Assembly (NCBI RefSeq): GCF_014268655.2
Contig: NZ_JABWQX020000001.1
Location: forward strand, 1,146,001-1,210,000
Source of the DNA: Pseudomonas marvdashtae
GTDB taxonomy: Bacteria; Pseudomonadota; Gammaproteobacteria; Pseudomonadales; Pseudomonadaceae
Direction: 5' to 3'
DNA: 64,000 nucleotides
This document shows, in pieces, positions 44,826 to 55,392 of this stretch. The notes below the pieces were generated by a model, which saw nothing but the letters and a program-made list of their open reading frames with translations, was not told the origin of the DNA and did not search any database. A program made the position numbers and the translations under genes. Within the stretch, counting starts at the first letter, position 1. Each line of letters begins with the position of its first letter.

Positions 44826-45821
44826 TCAGGCTTGTCGGGCCCTGATCAGCTTCTTGATCAGAGGGCGTCCGACCATCAAAAAGAACACCGGACCGCCGGC
44901 CACCAGATAAAAGTAATAGGTCACTGCTCGCCAGATCAGGATTGCCGCCGCTGCGGTGGATTTGCCCACCATGGGCGCCAGCAACGCCGCTGAGGTCAGC
45001 TCTGCCGCCCCGGCGCCGCCTGGTAACAGGCTGAACTGCCCGGCGCTGAGGGAGAGCATCTGGATGAGAAAACTCCAGGCCCACTGCAAGTCCGCTCCCA
45101 ACCCTCTCAATGCCAGGTACAACACGCTGTAGCGCAAGGCCCAGTGCAGGCACGTCAGGCCGAACACCTGGAAAAGCGTCTGCCGGGGCAATTTCAGAGT
45201 GTCGGTAAAGGCTGCGAGGAAGTTCAGGATCTTGCGGCCCCAGCGCCGACGGGTCGTGGATTTCACCCTTAGATGACGCAGCAGCCGCGCACCCAGCAGA
45301 ATCAGCCGGCGATGATAGCGGGCTACCAGCGCGCAGCAGAGAAGCCCGCCGAACAACGACATCGCGCTCAGGGCGAGCATCCATTCCATGCGTTGGCTGA
45401 GATTCTGGAAGAGTGCGTAGAACAGAATGCCCAGCAAGGCGCAGAGGAAGAACAGCAGGTCGCTCAACTGATCCATCGCAAACACCGCGCTGCCGTGGGC
45501 CGGGCGCACGCCGTTGCGCGCCAGCAGCGCCATCAGCGTCAACGGGCCGCCACTGCCGCCGGGTGTCGCGCACATGGCGAACTCGGTGGACATCACCACG
45601 CCCATGCTTTTGAGCCCGCCAATGCGTCCTCGATGTTCACCCAGCAACAAGCGCAGGCGCACCGAGTTCAGGCCCCAGCAGAGCACGATCATGCCGAGCA
45701 TGATCAGCAACAACGACAGCGGAAAGCGCTGCACGCGTGACCACATCTCGCCGCCGCCCAACAACATCGGAACCAGCAACGCCGTGAGCAGGGCGGCGCC
45801 CAGCCATAACAATCGTTTCAT
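44826..45821 (-). CDS. lysylphosphatidylglycerol synthase-like membrane protein (UPF0104)
   Basis: A 331-aa protein with about eight membrane helices of the AglD/MprF membrane-domain family (GGSGGPLTLMALLARNGV, SAGQFSLLPGGAGAAELTSAALL). It lacks the aminoacyl transferase domain of MprF, so a lipid- or glycolipid-linked transport role is more likely. It starts 4 nt inside the end of the deacetylase gene and is the third gene of an operon with a glycosyltransferase. The three may build or modify a surface glycolipid. Confidence 0.82.
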   Translation of the reverse strand: MKRLLWLGAALLTALLVPMLLGGGEMWSRVQRFPLSLLLIMLGMIVLCWGLNSVRLRLLLGEHRGRIGGLKSMGVVMSTEFAMCATPGGSGGPLTLMALLARNGVRPAHGSAVFAMDQLSDLLFFLCALLGILFYALFQNLSQRMEWMLALSAMSLFGGLLCCALVARYHRRLILLGARLLRHLRVKSTTRRRWGRKILNFLAAFTDTLKLPRQTLFQVFGLTCLHWALRYSVLYLALRGLGADLQWAWSFLIQMLSLSAGQFSLLPGGAGAAELTSAALLAPMVGKSTAAAAILIWRAVTYYFYLVAGGPVFFLMVGRPLIKKLIRARQA

Positions 45822-46609
45822 GCGGCGCTGCTGACCCGCAGGCCCTGGGTTGCCAGCCAGCCGGCCTTGGTCATCGGCACCCGGCCATCCTCAAGCAGAC
45901 GCTCCAGGGTCTGCAGCCAATAGTCTCGGGAAAAGTCGTGGCGCATATCCACCGGGTGCAGGCCCAGCCGAATCACCGGTGCCTGGCGCCAACGCTGTTG
46001 ACGCTGATCGCTGATGATTTTCGACAGGCCCCGGCGCCAGGCACTCCGGGCACTCCAGACCAGGCCGGGGGCATCGACCTTGGTGAAGTCCGGCAAGTGG
46101 TAAAGGTGCTGGGTGTCGCTGGTATAACTCAGGGGCAATTGGCGCAAGGCGCGACGGGTGCCCTCACTCATCAGCCAGGCCGGCGCGACAAAGCCTTCCA
46201 GCGGCCATTGATAGCGCTGGAAGAGTTCAACGCCTGCGTGCAGGCGGGTGAGGGCGGCTTCCTCGGACAAGTGGTAGAACTCGCCTTCATGGGTATAGAC
46301 CCGGCGCATGAACCAGTCCTTGGGATGAACGGCGGGCGGGCCGTCGTCGCAATGGTAGTAACCATGCAGGACCAGTTCATCGCCGCGTTCGACACGGCTG
46401 TCGAGCAAGCGCCTGAAGTCCGGATGATCGTCCAGAGCGTTGGCATGGTGGAAATCCGGCACCACCAGCCAGGTCATTGGCACTTGGCCGAGGGCGTCGA
46501 CGGCTTCGACGAAGGGCTGGTAGTCGGGCCAGGTCTGCGGCGCGACGTCATGAAGCACCACCAGCAGGCTGGGTGAACGGGTCATCGCCATGGGTTTCGC
46601 CTCAACCAT
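45818..46609 (-). CDS. polysaccharide deacetylase-like protein (DUF2334)
   Basis: A 263-aa protein of the NodB-fold DUF2334 type. Motifs are LLVVLHDVAPQTW (metal aspartate), ELVLHGYYHCDD (H-x-x-x-H) and GFVAPAWLMSEGTRRAL. These fit a metal-dependent deacetylase of N-acetylated sugars. The ATG at 46609 overlaps the glycosyltransferase stop by 8 nt; a start at 46591 or 46585 is also possible. It lies in a three-gene unit with the GT4 enzyme and the flippase-like protein. Substrate unknown. Confidence 0.82.
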   Translation of the reverse strand: MVEAKPMAMTRSPSLLVVLHDVAPQTWPDYQPFVEAVDALGQVPMTWLVVPDFHHANALDDHPDFRRLLDSRVERGDELVLHGYYHCDDGPPAVHPKDWFMRRVYTHEGEFYHLSEEAALTRLHAGVELFQRYQWPLEGFVAPAWLMSEGTRRALRQLPLSYTSDTQHLYHLPDFTKVDAPGLVWSARSAWRRGLSKIISDQRQQRWRQAPVIRLGLHPVDMRHDFSRDYWLQTLERLLEDGRVPMTKAGWLATQGLRVSSAA

Positions 46610-47714
46610 TGGCCAGCAGCGGCATCTCTGCGCCCAGCACGCTGTAATAGTGGCCCAACAGGCTGTTGACCACCGAATCCCAGGCGTAATGACGTTCTAC
46701 GTGGCGGCGTGCCCTTGCGCCGCGCTGCTGACAGCCCTCGGCGAACAGTTGGCGCACCGCATTGGCCATGGCCTGCGGGTTGTTGGGCGTGCATAACAGG
46801 CCGCACTCTTCCTGGACGATTTCGCTGAACGCGCCCGCCGCGACCGCCACCACCGGAATGCCGCTGGCCATGGCTTCGAGGATGACCAGGCCGAACGTCT
46901 CCTGGTCGCCGGCATGCAGCAGCGCGTCGGCGCTGGCCATCAGCCGGGCGACTTGCGGCGCCGGGCAGAACTCGTCGATCACGGTGACATTGTCCGGCAC
47001 CAGGGCTGGCATCGAAGAGCCCACCAGCAACAGGTGATAGCGCTCGCCCAGGCGTTGCATGCACTTGAGCAGCACCGGCAGGTTTTTTTCCTTGGAGCCG
47101 CGACCGGCGAAAATCAACAATCGCGCGTCTTCGGCGATGCCCAGCTCGGCCCTAAGCTCCGGGTCTCGCGCGGCGGGGTTGAAGGTTTGCAGGTCGACAC
47201 CCAGAGGCTGCACATGGACATTCCTGACGCCCAGCCCGGTCAACTTATCGGCCATGACCTGGCTCGGCGCCAATACCCGGTCGAAGTTGCCGTACAACTT
47301 GCTGACATAGGCTTCGATGTTGGGCGTGAACCAGTTGCCCATGCGGTTGCTCACCAGCAGGGGCAGGTCGGAGTGATAGAAACCGATCACCGGGACGTCC
47401 AGCTGTCGCCGGGCATCCAGGGCAGCCCAGGCGGTGAGATAGGGGTCGCCGACTTCAATCAGATCCGGTTGCAGATCGCGCAGGACATTACGCCAGGGGG
47501 CCAGGCGAAGCGGGAAGCGGTAGCCCTTGCCGAAGGGCAGGGGAGGCGCTGGAACCTTGTAGATGCCGTCCTGCTCGCTCAAATGCGCGCCGGGAATCAA
47601 GAGGCTATGGCGTATGCCGGGCCGATTGCCCAGGCGCCGGTGCTTGGCATCCAGATAAGTGCGCACGCCGCCGCTGGCGGGGGCGTAGAACATGGTGATG
47701 TCCGCTATATGCAC
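46602..47714 (-). CDS. glycosyltransferase, GT4 family
   Basis: A 370-aa GT-B enzyme. The N-terminal acceptor domain starts MHIADITMFYAPASGGVRTYL. The C-terminal donor domain has LLIFAGRGSKEKNLPVLLKCM, ADALLHAGDQETFGLVILEAMASGIPVVA (the E-x7-E signature) and VQEECGLLC. It is the first gene of the operon and should transfer a nucleotide-activated sugar, probably at the cytoplasmic face of the membrane. The sugar and acceptor cannot be read from sequence. The upstream region 47715-47913 holds no gene. Confidence 0.88.
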   Translation of the reverse strand: MHIADITMFYAPASGGVRTYLDAKHRRLGNRPGIRHSLLIPGAHLSEQDGIYKVPAPPLPFGKGYRFPLRLAPWRNVLRDLQPDLIEVGDPYLTAWAALDARRQLDVPVIGFYHSDLPLLVSNRMGNWFTPNIEAYVSKLYGNFDRVLAPSQVMADKLTGLGVRNVHVQPLGVDLQTFNPAARDPELRAELGIAEDARLLIFAGRGSKEKNLPVLLKCMQRLGERYHLLLVGSSMPALVPDNVTVIDEFCPAPQVARLMASADALLHAGDQETFGLVILEAMASGIPVVAVAAGAFSEIVQEECGLLCTPNNPQAMANAVRQLFAEGCQQRGARARRHVERHYAWDSVVNSLLGHYYSVLGAEMPLLANG

Positions 47715-47913
47715 GATGAACGTCCCTCCGGTCTGTGTTCTCCCTTGTTGACCTTTAGTAAGAATAGATGTTCGGTTGGGTTACGGTGACGTAGCGATAC
47801 GGCACGCGACATGGCGTTGTTTTTGTTTCCAGCGCCAGGGTCTTAATGTCCCAGGCATGCTTTTATATAAGCGTGCAAAATGGCGTCATATCGCAAACAT
47901 CACGGGTGACCAA

Positions 47914-49401
47914 ATGCCTGACTCATCGCAACTCATCATCGGCGCCGACCTCGCCGGCCAACCAGTGGCCCAGGCCATGCGCCTGGCGAACCGACATGGC
48001 TTGGTGGCGGGTGCCACCGGCACGGGCAAGACCGTCACCTTGCAACGCCTGGCCGAGATGTTCAGCGATGCCGGCGTGGCGGTGTTCGCGGCGGACATCA
48101 AGGGCGATCTCTGTGGCCTCGGTGCCGCCGGCAATCCCCAAGGCAAGATCGCCGAGCGCATCGCTGGCATGCCCTGGCTTGGCCACACGCCCCAGGCCTA
48201 TCCGGTTACCTTATGGGATATCCACGGCCAATCCGGTCATCCGCTGCGCACGACCTTGAGTGAAATGGGGCCGTTGCTGCTCGGTAGCCTGCTGGAGCTG
48301 ACGGACAGCCAGCAATCGGCGTTGTACGCGGCGTTCAAGGTGGCTGACCGCGAGGGGCTGTTGCTGCTGGACCTCAAGGATTTGAAGGCGCTGCTCAACC
48401 ACCTCAAGGACAATCCCGAGCTGCTGGGGGACGATGCGGCCCTGATGACCACCGGTTCCAGCCAGGCCTTGATGCGACGCTTGTCGACACTGGAGCAGCA
48501 AGGCGCGGATGCGCTGTTCGGCGAGCCGGCGTTGCAGCTCGAAGACATCTTGCAACCGGCCAGTGATGGCCGCGGCCGGATTCATCTGCTGGACGCCAGT
48601 CGCCTGGTCCATGAGGCACCCAAGGTCTACGCGACGTTCCTGTTGTGGCTGTTGGCCGAGCTGTTCGAGCAACTGCCCGAGCGCGGCGACGCGGACAAAC
48701 CCCTGCTGGCGCTGTTTTTCGACGAGGCGCATTTGTTATTTGCCGGTACGCCCAAGGCGTTGCAGGAGCGGCTGGAGCAAGTGGTGCGGCTGATTCGCTC
48801 CAAGGGCGTCGGGGTGTATTTCGTGACCCAGTCGCCGGGCGACTTGCCGGACGATGTGCTGGCGCAGTTGGGGCTGCGCATCCAGCACGGCTTGCGGGCG
48901 TTTACCGCCAAGGAGCAGAAATCCCTGCGGGCGGTGGCGGACGGTTTTCGACCGAACCCACAATTCGATGCCTTGTCGGTGCTGACCGAACTGGGCATCG
49001 GCGAGGCCCTGGTGGGCACCTTGCAAGAAAAAGGCACGCCGGAAATGGTCCAGCGCGTGCTGGTGGCGCCGCCGCAGTCGCGCATCGGGCCGCTGACCGA
49101 GGCCGAGCGCGCCGCACTGATCGCCGGCTCAGCGTTGCAGGGGCGCTATGACAAACCCATCGACCGCGAGTCTGCCTATGAAGTGCTGATGGGGCGCAAG
49201 GGGTTGGAGCCGCAGGCTGAAGCGGCGCCGGAAAAACCGACCGCGCAAGAGCCGAGCTTTACTGAAAAGGCCGGTGAGTTCCTCGGCACCGCGGCCGGCC
49301 AGGCATTGAAATCGGCGATGCGCCAGGCGGCCAACCAACTGGGTCGGCAATTGGTACGTGGGTTGATGGGGTCGTTGCTGGGAGGCAGCAAGCGCCGCTA
49401 A
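47914..49401 (+). CDS. HerA-like ATPase (DUF853)
   Basis: A 495-aa P-loop ATPase of the HerA/FtsK superfamily. Walker A is GATGTGKT (residues 32-39) and Walker B LLALFFDEAHLLF. VYFVTQSPGDLPDDVLAQLG and an arginine-finger region follow. The C-terminal tail has a small helical region ending LMGSLLGGSKRR. DUF853 proteins (E. coli YjgR type) are widespread, and their function is not settled. The frame is open 46 codons upstream, but the start MPDSSQLIIGADL is the family start and follows CGGGTGACCAA. Confidence 0.85.
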   Translation: MPDSSQLIIGADLAGQPVAQAMRLANRHGLVAGATGTGKTVTLQRLAEMFSDAGVAVFAADIKGDLCGLGAAGNPQGKIAERIAGMPWLGHTPQAYPVTLWDIHGQSGHPLRTTLSEMGPLLLGSLLELTDSQQSALYAAFKVADREGLLLLDLKDLKALLNHLKDNPELLGDDAALMTTGSSQALMRRLSTLEQQGADALFGEPALQLEDILQPASDGRGRIHLLDASRLVHEAPKVYATFLLWLLAELFEQLPERGDADKPLLALFFDEAHLLFAGTPKALQERLEQVVRLIRSKGVGVYFVTQSPGDLPDDVLAQLGLRIQHGLRAFTAKEQKSLRAVADGFRPNPQFDALSVLTELGIGEALVGTLQEKGTPEMVQRVLVAPPQSRIGPLTEAERAALIAGSALQGRYDKPIDRESAYEVLMGRKGLEPQAEAAPEKPTAQEPSFTEKAGEFLGTAAGQALKSAMRQAANQLGRQLVRGLMGSLLGGSKRR

Positions 49402-49437
49402 TCACGGCGCAAGCTGAGGGACAGGCGCCCAAGATAC

Positions 49438-49893
49438 TCAGTCCTTGGGTTTGGCGTGCGCCGCCAATCGCTCCAGCGCCGCCCGCAGCTTGGGATCGCT
49501 GATGCCTTCGGCCGTGGCCTGGATAGTCGCGGCCGCATCGGTGGACAGGTCCAGCGTATGGCCCCTGACGGCGGCCTGTACGGTGGGCGGCTGAACCTTG
49601 AACAGGATCCGCGTCAGGTTGGCGAACTCATCGAAAACCTGCAATTGACGCAGCAGGCGCTTTTGCTGGTAGCGCAAGCGCGTGGCCCAGTGGCCGTCGG
49701 TGACGATCAGCAGCAAACTGCCTTCGCGCCATGACGCCACGTGGCAATGCTCGCGTGCGGCCGGCTGCAACTGACTGTCCAGCAGCCGTTGCAGGTGGCC
49801 CAGGCGCTTGGCGTGGCCGAAGATCGCTTTCAGCGGTTTGGCTTCGCGCAGAAGCACGGCGGGCGCCTTGGCTGGAAGAGGGCGGAAGGCCAT
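49438..49893 (-). CDS. DciA-like protein (DUF721)
   Basis: A 151-aa protein of the DUF721 family. The core is a KH-like fold (LLDSQLQPAAREHCHVASWREGSLLLIVTDGHWATRLRYQQKRLL). In bacteria without DnaC, DciA loads the DnaB helicase at the origin. The start at MAFRPLPAKAP agrees with family length; the open frame runs 31 codons further up. It is divergent from secA, as in PAO1 (PA4405/PA4403) as I recall. Confidence 0.85.
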   Translation of the reverse strand: MAFRPLPAKAPAVLLREAKPLKAIFGHAKRLGHLQRLLDSQLQPAAREHCHVASWREGSLLLIVTDGHWATRLRYQQKRLLRQLQVFDEFANLTRILFKVQPPTVQAAVRGHTLDLSTDAAATIQATAEGISDPKLRAALERLAAHAKPKD

Positions 49894-50202
49894 GAATGAA
49901 TACCGCAAGTGACAGAGGCGCCATGGTAGCAGAAAGCGTCCGATGCGCTCCGGGCGCAGCTGCCGAGCGGCATTTAACCTGCACAATCAATCATTAACTT
50001 CTGCGTTTTGTGGGTTGAAGTTCGCGCAAAAGCCCTTATTTTAGGGAAGCCCCGTCACAGCGCTGTGCCAGCATCGTGGAATAACGCCACTTTCCTCACC
50101 ATCGTTTCCGGGTAGAATGCTCGTTCGCATGCGGCCATGAGGGCTGCACGGGCGACTCATGGGGCCGCCCTCCATCCCTTTAGTGTGGAAGATCCTGCCG
50201 AT

Positions 50203-52944
50203 ATGTTTGCGCCTTTGTTAAAGAAACTTTTTGGAAGCAAGAACGAGCGTGAAGTCAAACGCATGCTCAAGACGGTACAGATCGTCAATGCCTTCGAAGA
50301 GCAAATGGTGGCCCTTTCGGACGATCAGTTACGCGCCAAGACCGCCGAACTCAAGGACCGCTTCGCCAAGGGCGAGACCCTCGACCAACTCCTGCCCGAA
50401 GCCTTTGCGGTCTGCCGCGAAGCCGGCAAGCGGGTCATGGGCATGCGCCACTTCGACGTCCAGTTGATCGGCGGCATGACCTTGCACGAAGGCAAGATCG
50501 CCGAAATGCGCACCGGTGAAGGCAAGACCCTCGTGGCCACCTTGGCGGTGTACCTCAACGCATTGTCCGGCAAAGGCGTGCACGTGGTGACGGTCAACGA
50601 CTACCTGGCCCGCCGCGACGCCAACTGGATGCGCCCGCTCTACGAATTCCTCGGCCTGACCGTTGGCGTGGTCACACCGTTCCAGCCGCCAGAAGAGAAG
50701 CGTGCCGCCTACGCCTCGGACATCACCTACGGCACCAACAACGAATTCGGTTTCGACTACCTGCGCGACAACATGGCGTTCAGCATGGATGAAAAATTCC
50801 AGCGTGAACTCAACTTTGCCGTGATCGATGAAGTCGACTCCATCCTCATCGACGAAGCCCGTACCCCGCTGATCATTTCCGGTCAGGCCGAGGACAGCTC
50901 CAAGCTGTACATCGAGATCAACAAGCTGATCCCGCAGCTCACCTTGCACGTCGAGGAAGTCGAAGGCGAAGTGACCCAGGCCGGGCACTACACCGTTGAC
51001 GAGAAGACCCGTCAGGTCGAGCTCAACGAAGCCGGTCACCAGTTCGTCGAGGAAATGCTGACCCGCGTCGGCCTGCTGGCAGAAGGGGAGAGCCTGTATT
51101 CGGCGCACAACCTGGGCCTGCTGACCCACGTATACGCCGGCCTGCGTGCCCACAAGCTGTTCCATCGCAATGTCGAGTACATCGTGCAGGACGGCCAGGT
51201 CGTGCTGGTGGATGAACACACCGGTCGCACCATGCCGGGCCGTCGCCTGTCCGAAGGCCTGCACCAGGCCATCGAAGCCAAGGAAGGCCTGAACATCCAG
51301 GCCGAGAGCCAGACCCTGGCCTCGACCACCTTCCAGAACTACTTCCGCCTCTACAACAAGCTGTCCGGCATGACCGGTACCGCCGACACCGAAGCGTTCG
51401 AATTCCATCAGATCTACGGCCTGCAAGTGATGGTGATCCCGCCTAACAAGCCGCTGGCGCGTAAAGACTACAACGACCTGGTGTTCCTCACCGCCGATGA
51501 GAAGTACGCGGCGATCATCGCCGACATCAAGGAATGCATGGCCCAGGGCCGTCCGATCCTGGTAGGTACCGCCACCATCGAGACCTCCGAGCACATGTCC
51601 GCGTTGCTCAACAAGGAAGGCATCGAGCACAAGGTCCTCAACGCCAAGTTCCACGAGAAGGAAGCCGAGATCATTGCCCAGGCCGGTCGCCCGGGTGCGT
51701 TGACCATCGCTACCAACATGGCCGGCCGTGGTACCGACATCCTGCTGGGCGGCAACTGGGAAGTGGAAGTGGCTTCCCTGGAAAACCCGACCCCCGAGCA
51801 AATCGCGCAGATCAAGGCCGACTGGCAGAAGCGCCACCAACAGGTGCTCGAATCCGGCGGTTTGCAGGTGATCGCTTCCGAGCGTCACGAATCGCGCCGT
51901 ATCGACAACCAGCTGCGTGGCCGTGCCGGTCGCCAGGGTGACGCCGGCTCCAGCCGTTTCTACCTGTCGCTGGAAGACAGCCTGATGCGCATCTTCGCCT
52001 CTGACCGGGTGAAGAATTTCATGAAGGCCCTGGGCATGCAGCCGGGCGAGGCGATCGAACACCGCATGGTGACCAACGCCATCGAGAAGGCGCAGCGCAA
52101 GGTTGAAGGCCGCAACTTCGATATCCGCAAGCAATTGCTGGAGTTCGACGACGTCAACAACGAGCAGCGCAAAGTGATCTATCACATGCGCAACAGCCTG
52201 CTGGCCGCCGACGACATTGGCGAAACCATCGCCGATTTCCGTCGGGAAGTGCTCGACGCTACCGTCAGTGCACACATTCCACCGCAATCGTTGCCGGAAC
52301 AGTGGGACGTCGCGGGCCTGGAAGCCTCCCTGCGCAGCGATTTTGGCGTGTCGTTGCCGATCCAGCAGTGGCTCGATGAAGACGACAAGCTGTACGAAGA
52401 AACCCTGCGCGAGAAGCTGCTTGCCGAGCTGATCGTTGCGTACAACGAAAAAGAAGACCAGGCCGGCGCCGAGGCACTGCGCTCCTTCGAGAAGCAGATT
52501 GTGCTGCGCGTCCTCGACGACCTGTGGAAAGACCACCTGTCGACCATGGACCACCTGCGTCACGGTATCCACCTGCGCGGCTACGCCCAGAAGAATCCGA
52601 AGCAGGAGTACAAGCGCGAGTCCTTCACGCTGTTCTCCGAGCTGCTGGATTCGATCAAGCGCGACTCGATCCGGGTCCTCTCCCACGTCCAGGTTCGTCG
52701 CGAAGACCCGGTCGAAGAAGAAGCCCGCCTGCGCCAGGAAGCCGAAGCCTTGGCCGCGCGCATGCAGTTCGAACACGCCGAAGCCCCAGGCCTGGAAGTC
52801 GTCCAGGCGATGGAAGAGGGTGTCGATGTGGATGTCGCCTTGGCAACCACGCCGGTACGCAACGAACAGAAGTTGGGCCGCAACGAACTGTGCTATTGCG
52901 GTTCGGGCAAGAAATACAAGCATTGCCACGGGCAGATCCAGTAA
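50203..52944 (+). CDS. secA: preprotein translocase ATPase SecA
   Basis: A 913-aa motor protein that pushes unfolded preproteins through SecYEG. The start is [15 protein letters not shown], with the frame open 22 codons further up. Walker A lies in [13 protein letters not shown], the DEAD-type box in [17 protein letters not shown], and motif VI in [17 protein letters not shown]. The C-terminal zinc-binding tail ([14 protein letters not shown]) that contacts SecB and lipids is complete. No SecM-like leader is visible in the 200-bp upstream region. A strong terminator follows. Confidence 0.98.
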   Translation: MFAPLLKKLFGSKNEREVKRMLKTVQIVNAFEEQMVALSDDQLRAKTAELKDRFAKGETLDQLLPEAFAVCREAGKRVMGMRHFDVQLIGGMTLHEGKIAEMRTGEGKTLVATLAVYLNALSGKGVHVVTVNDYLARRDANWMRPLYEFLGLTVGVVTPFQPPEEKRAAYASDITYGTNNEFGFDYLRDNMAFSMDEKFQRELNFAVIDEVDSILIDEARTPLIISGQAEDSSKLYIEINKLIPQLTLHVEEVEGEVTQAGHYTVDEKTRQVELNEAGHQFVEEMLTRVGLLAEGESLYSAHNLGLLTHVYAGLRAHKLFHRNVEYIVQDGQVVLVDEHTGRTMPGRRLSEGLHQAIEAKEGLNIQAESQTLASTTFQNYFRLYNKLSGMTGTADTEAFEFHQIYGLQVMVIPPNKPLARKDYNDLVFLTADEKYAAIIADIKECMAQGRPILVGTATIETSEHMSALLNKEGIEHKVLNAKFHEKEAEIIAQAGRPGALTIATNMAGRGTDILLGGNWEVEVASLENPTPEQIAQIKADWQKRHQQVLESGGLQVIASERHESRRIDNQLRGRAGRQGDAGSSRFYLSLEDSLMRIFASDRVKNFMKALGMQPGEAIEHRMVTNAIEKAQRKVEGRNFDIRKQLLEFDDVNNEQRKVIYHMRNSLLAADDIGETIADFRREVLDATVSAHIPPQSLPEQWDVAGLEASLRSDFGVSLPIQQWLDEDDKLYEETLREKLLAELIVAYNEKEDQAGAEALRSFEKQIVLRVLDDLWKDHLSTMDHLRHGIHLRGYAQKNPKQEYKRESFTLFSELLDSIKRDSIRVLSHVQVRREDPVEEEARLRQEAEALAARMQFEHAEAPGLEVVQAMEEGVDVDVALATTPVRNEQKLGRNELCYCGSGKKYKHCHGQIQ

Positions 52945-52968
52945 CCCCGTTCCAACGCTGAACGACCC

Positions 52969-53004
52969 ACGCCGCGACCGGACTCCATCCGTCGCGGCGT
53001 TTTG
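52969..53004 (+). terminator. rho-independent terminator of secA
   Basis: ACGCCGCGA and TCGCGGCGT form a perfect nine-base stem around a loop of fourteen bases, followed by TTTTG. It lies 25 bp after the secA stop. Confidence 0.85.
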
Positions 53005-53066
53005 CCATTTTGATTCGCCGTCCTGATAAGGCGGCGTCGATATACATCTAATTTAGGAGCGCATTC

Positions 53067-54284
53067 ATGGCTGTTGGTCTTGGTCCGTTGCCAACGTTGC
53101 ACCCGGTTGCCGGTTTTGAACTCGGCATTGCCTCGGCGGGCATCAAGCGCCCCGGGCGCAAGGACGTCGTGGTCATGCGTTGTGCCGAAGGCTCGACGGT
53201 GGCTGGCGTGTTCACGCTCAATGCCTTTTGCGCCGCGCCGGTCATCCTGGCCAAGCAGCGCGTGCAAGGGTCGGTGCGTTATCTGCTGACCAACACCGGC
53301 AACGCCAACGCCGGCACGGGCGCGCCAGGCCTGGCTGCCGCCGAGCGCACCTGCGCCAGGCTGGCGGAACTGACCGGCGTCGACGCCAGCCAGGTACTGC
53401 CGTATTCCACCGGCGTGATTGGCGAACCGCTGCCAGTTGAGAAGATCGAAGGCGCGTTGCAGGCCGCCCTCGATGACCTCTCGGAAAACAACTGGGCGGC
53501 GGCCGCCACCGGCATCATGACCACCGACACCCTGCCCAAGGGTGCGAGCCGCCAGTTCCAGCACGACGGCGTGACCGTTACCGTGACTGGCATCAGCAAA
53601 GGCGCGGGCATGATCCGCCCGAACATGGCGACCATGCTCGGCTACATCGCCACCGACGCCAAGGTCTCGCGCCAGGTGCTGCAAGACCTGATGCTCGACG
53701 GCGCGAACAAGTCGTTCAACCGCATCACCATCGACGGCGACACCTCCACCAATGACTGCTGCATGCTGATCGCCACGGGCAAGGCCAACCTGCCGGAAAT
53801 CACCGAAGCCAGCGGTCCACTGTTCGCCGCCCTGAAGCAGGCCGTGTTCGAGGTGTGCATGGAAGTGGCCCAGGCGATCGTCCGTGACGGCGAAGGCGCG
53901 ACCAAGTTCGTGACCGTGCAGGTCAACGGCGGTGGCAATCACCAGGAATGCCTGGACGTCGGCTACACCGTCGCGCATTCACCGCTGATCAAGACTGCAT
54001 TGTTTGCCTCCGACCCGAACTGGGGCCGGATCCTTGCCGCCGTCGGCCGGGCTGGCGTGCCGGAGCTGGACGTGAGCAAGATCGACGTGTTCCTCGGCGA
54101 CGTCTGCATCGCCAGCAAAGGCGCCCGCGCCTCCACCTATACCGAAGCCCAAGGCGCGGCGGTGATGCAGCAGGAAGAAATCACCATCCGCATCGAATTG
54201 GGGCGTGGCGATTGCAGCGAAACGATCTGGACCACCGACCTGTCCCACGAGTACGTGAAGATCAACGCTGAGTATCGGACTTAA
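53067..54284 (+). CDS. argJ: glutamate N-acetyltransferase / amino-acid N-acetyltransferase
   Basis: A 405-aa bifunctional enzyme that recycles acetyl groups in arginine synthesis, moving acetyl from N-acetylornithine to glutamate. The self-cleavage site lies in NMATMLGY, with the nucleophile Thr at about residue 189. Other family signatures are [31 protein letters not shown] and [16 protein letters not shown], ending in the conserved [11 protein letters not shown]. Only family length distinguishes mono- from bifunctional forms; Pseudomonas ArgJ is usually taken as bifunctional. TTAGGAGCG precedes the ATG. A broken GST gene follows. Confidence 0.97.
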   Translation: MAVGLGPLPTLHPVAGFELGIASAGIKRPGRKDVVVMRCAEGSTVAGVFTLNAFCAAPVILAKQRVQGSVRYLLTNTGNANAGTGAPGLAAAERTCARLAELTGVDASQVLPYSTGVIGEPLPVEKIEGALQAALDDLSENNWAAAATGIMTTDTLPKGASRQFQHDGVTVTVTGISKGAGMIRPNMATMLGYIATDAKVSRQVLQDLMLDGANKSFNRITIDGDTSTNDCCMLIATGKANLPEITEASGPLFAALKQAVFEVCMEVAQAIVRDGEGATKFVTVQVNGGGNHQECLDVGYTVAHSPLIKTALFASDPNWGRILAAVGRAGVPELDVSKIDVFLGDVCIASKGARASTYTEAQGAAVMQQEEITIRIELGRGDCSETIWTTDLSHEYVKINAEYRT

Positions 54285-54288
54285 ACCG

Positions 54289-54447
54289 CTCGGGACCGAG
54301 CTGCTATTTTTCGCCCCGGTTGCCGTGCGCTTGCGCACGTATCAAGTGCAATGGCCGGAAGTCGACGCGGCCTATGTCGAAACCCTTTATCAATGGCCGG
54401 CATTCAAGACCTGGCAACAGGCTGGCCTGGAGGAAATTTCGCGGTGA
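54289..54447 (+). pseudogene. 3' remnant of a glutathione S-transferase gene
   Basis: Right after argJ, 48 in-frame codons remain (LLFFAPVAVRLRTYQVQWPE, then VDAAYVETLYQWPAFKTWQQ) and end at a TGA. FFAPV-x-R-x-x-TY-x-V and the L-x-x-WPAF-x-x-W helix match the last 45 residues of GST C-terminal domains. No start codon, ribosome site or thioredoxin-like N-terminal domain is present. PAO1 has a complete GST gene (PA4401) at this spot, as I recall. The TGA still overlaps the GTG start of the next gene. Confidence 0.75.
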
Positions 54448-55388
54448 AACGAGTACACGTAGCGGCGGCGGTCATTCGTGACGCCACCGGCAAGATCCTC
54501 ATCGCCCGACGGGCCGATTCCCAGCATCAAGGTGGCCTGTGGGAATTTCCTGGCGGCAAGGTCGAGGCGGATGAATCCGTTGAAACTGCCCTGGCCCGCG
54601 AACTGCATGAAGAGTTGGGCATCGTCGTCGGCGCTGCCCGACCGCTGATCAAGGTGCGTCACGATTATCCGGACAAACAGGTGTTGCTGGATGTCTGGGA
54701 AGTCTCGACCTTCACTGGCGAGCCCCATGGTGCCGAAGGACAACCGCTGGCCTGGGTGACCACTCGGGAGCTTGCGAACTACGAGTTTCCGGCGGCCAAT
54801 CAGCCAATCGTCGCGGCGGCCCGATTGCCGGGCGAGTACCTGATTACCCCTGAAGGCCTGGAAACCCCGGCTCTGCTACGGGGGATGCAGAAAGCTATCG
54901 CCGGCGGGATCAAGCTGATCCAGCTGCGCGCCCCTAACGGCTATGATCCGAAATATCGCGATCTGGCGGTGGATGCCGCAGGGCTTTGCGCGGGCAAGGC
55001 CCAGTTGATGCTCAAGGGGCCGTTTGAATGGTTGGGCGATTTCCCTTCCGCGGGCTGGCACATCACCGCCGCGCAACTGCACAAGCACGCAGCGGCCGGC
55101 CGACCGTTCGGCAAGGATCGCTGGCTGGCGGCTTCTTGTCACAACGCCGAGGAATTATCCCTGGCGCAGCAGATGGACGTGGACTTCGTGACACTGTCGC
55201 CCGTACAGCCGACCCAGACCCATCCGGATGCACAGCCGTTGGGGTGGGAAGAAGCGGCGCGGTTGATCGATGGTTTCGATAAGCCAGTTTATTTGCTGGG
55301 CGGGGTCGGGCCTGGCGAGCAACAGAAAGCCTGGGCGGCCGGGGCCCAGGGCGTGGCGGGGATTCGGGCGTTCTGGCCTGAGGCTTGA
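54444..55388 (+). CDS. mutT: NUDIX hydrolase fused to thiamine-phosphate-synthase-like domain (MutT type)
   Basis: A 314-aa fusion protein. Residues 1-130 are a MutT-type NUDIX hydrolase with a complete box (GGKVEADESVETALARELHEELGI) that would remove oxidised nucleotides such as 8-oxo-dGTP. Residues 140-314 are ThiE/TMP-synthase-like (GIKLIQLRAPNGYDPKYRDLA, FVTLSPVQPTQTHPDAQPLGW, YLLGGVGP). The fusion is common in gammaproteobacteria, and the second domain has no proven activity there. The start is a GTG after GGAGGAAATTTCGCG; the upstream ATG codons lie inside the GST remnant in another frame. It is coupled to that remnant by GTGA. Confidence 0.88.
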   Translation: MKRVHVAAAVIRDATGKILIARRADSQHQGGLWEFPGGKVEADESVETALARELHEELGIVVGAARPLIKVRHDYPDKQVLLDVWEVSTFTGEPHGAEGQPLAWVTTRELANYEFPAANQPIVAAARLPGEYLITPEGLETPALLRGMQKAIAGGIKLIQLRAPNGYDPKYRDLAVDAAGLCAGKAQLMLKGPFEWLGDFPSAGWHITAAQLHKHAAAGRPFGKDRWLAASCHNAEELSLAQQMDVDFVTLSPVQPTQTHPDAQPLGWEEAARLIDGFDKPVYLLGGVGPGEQQKAWAAGAQGVAGIRAFWPEA

Positions 55389-55392
55389 GCGA

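Noticed and set aside
50329..52929. 866-codon open frame antisense to secA
   Set aside because: It is a mirror of GC-rich codon use in secA. The sense frame has all SecA motifs, and the antisense frame is rich in low-complexity V, L, D, Q and G without any domain.
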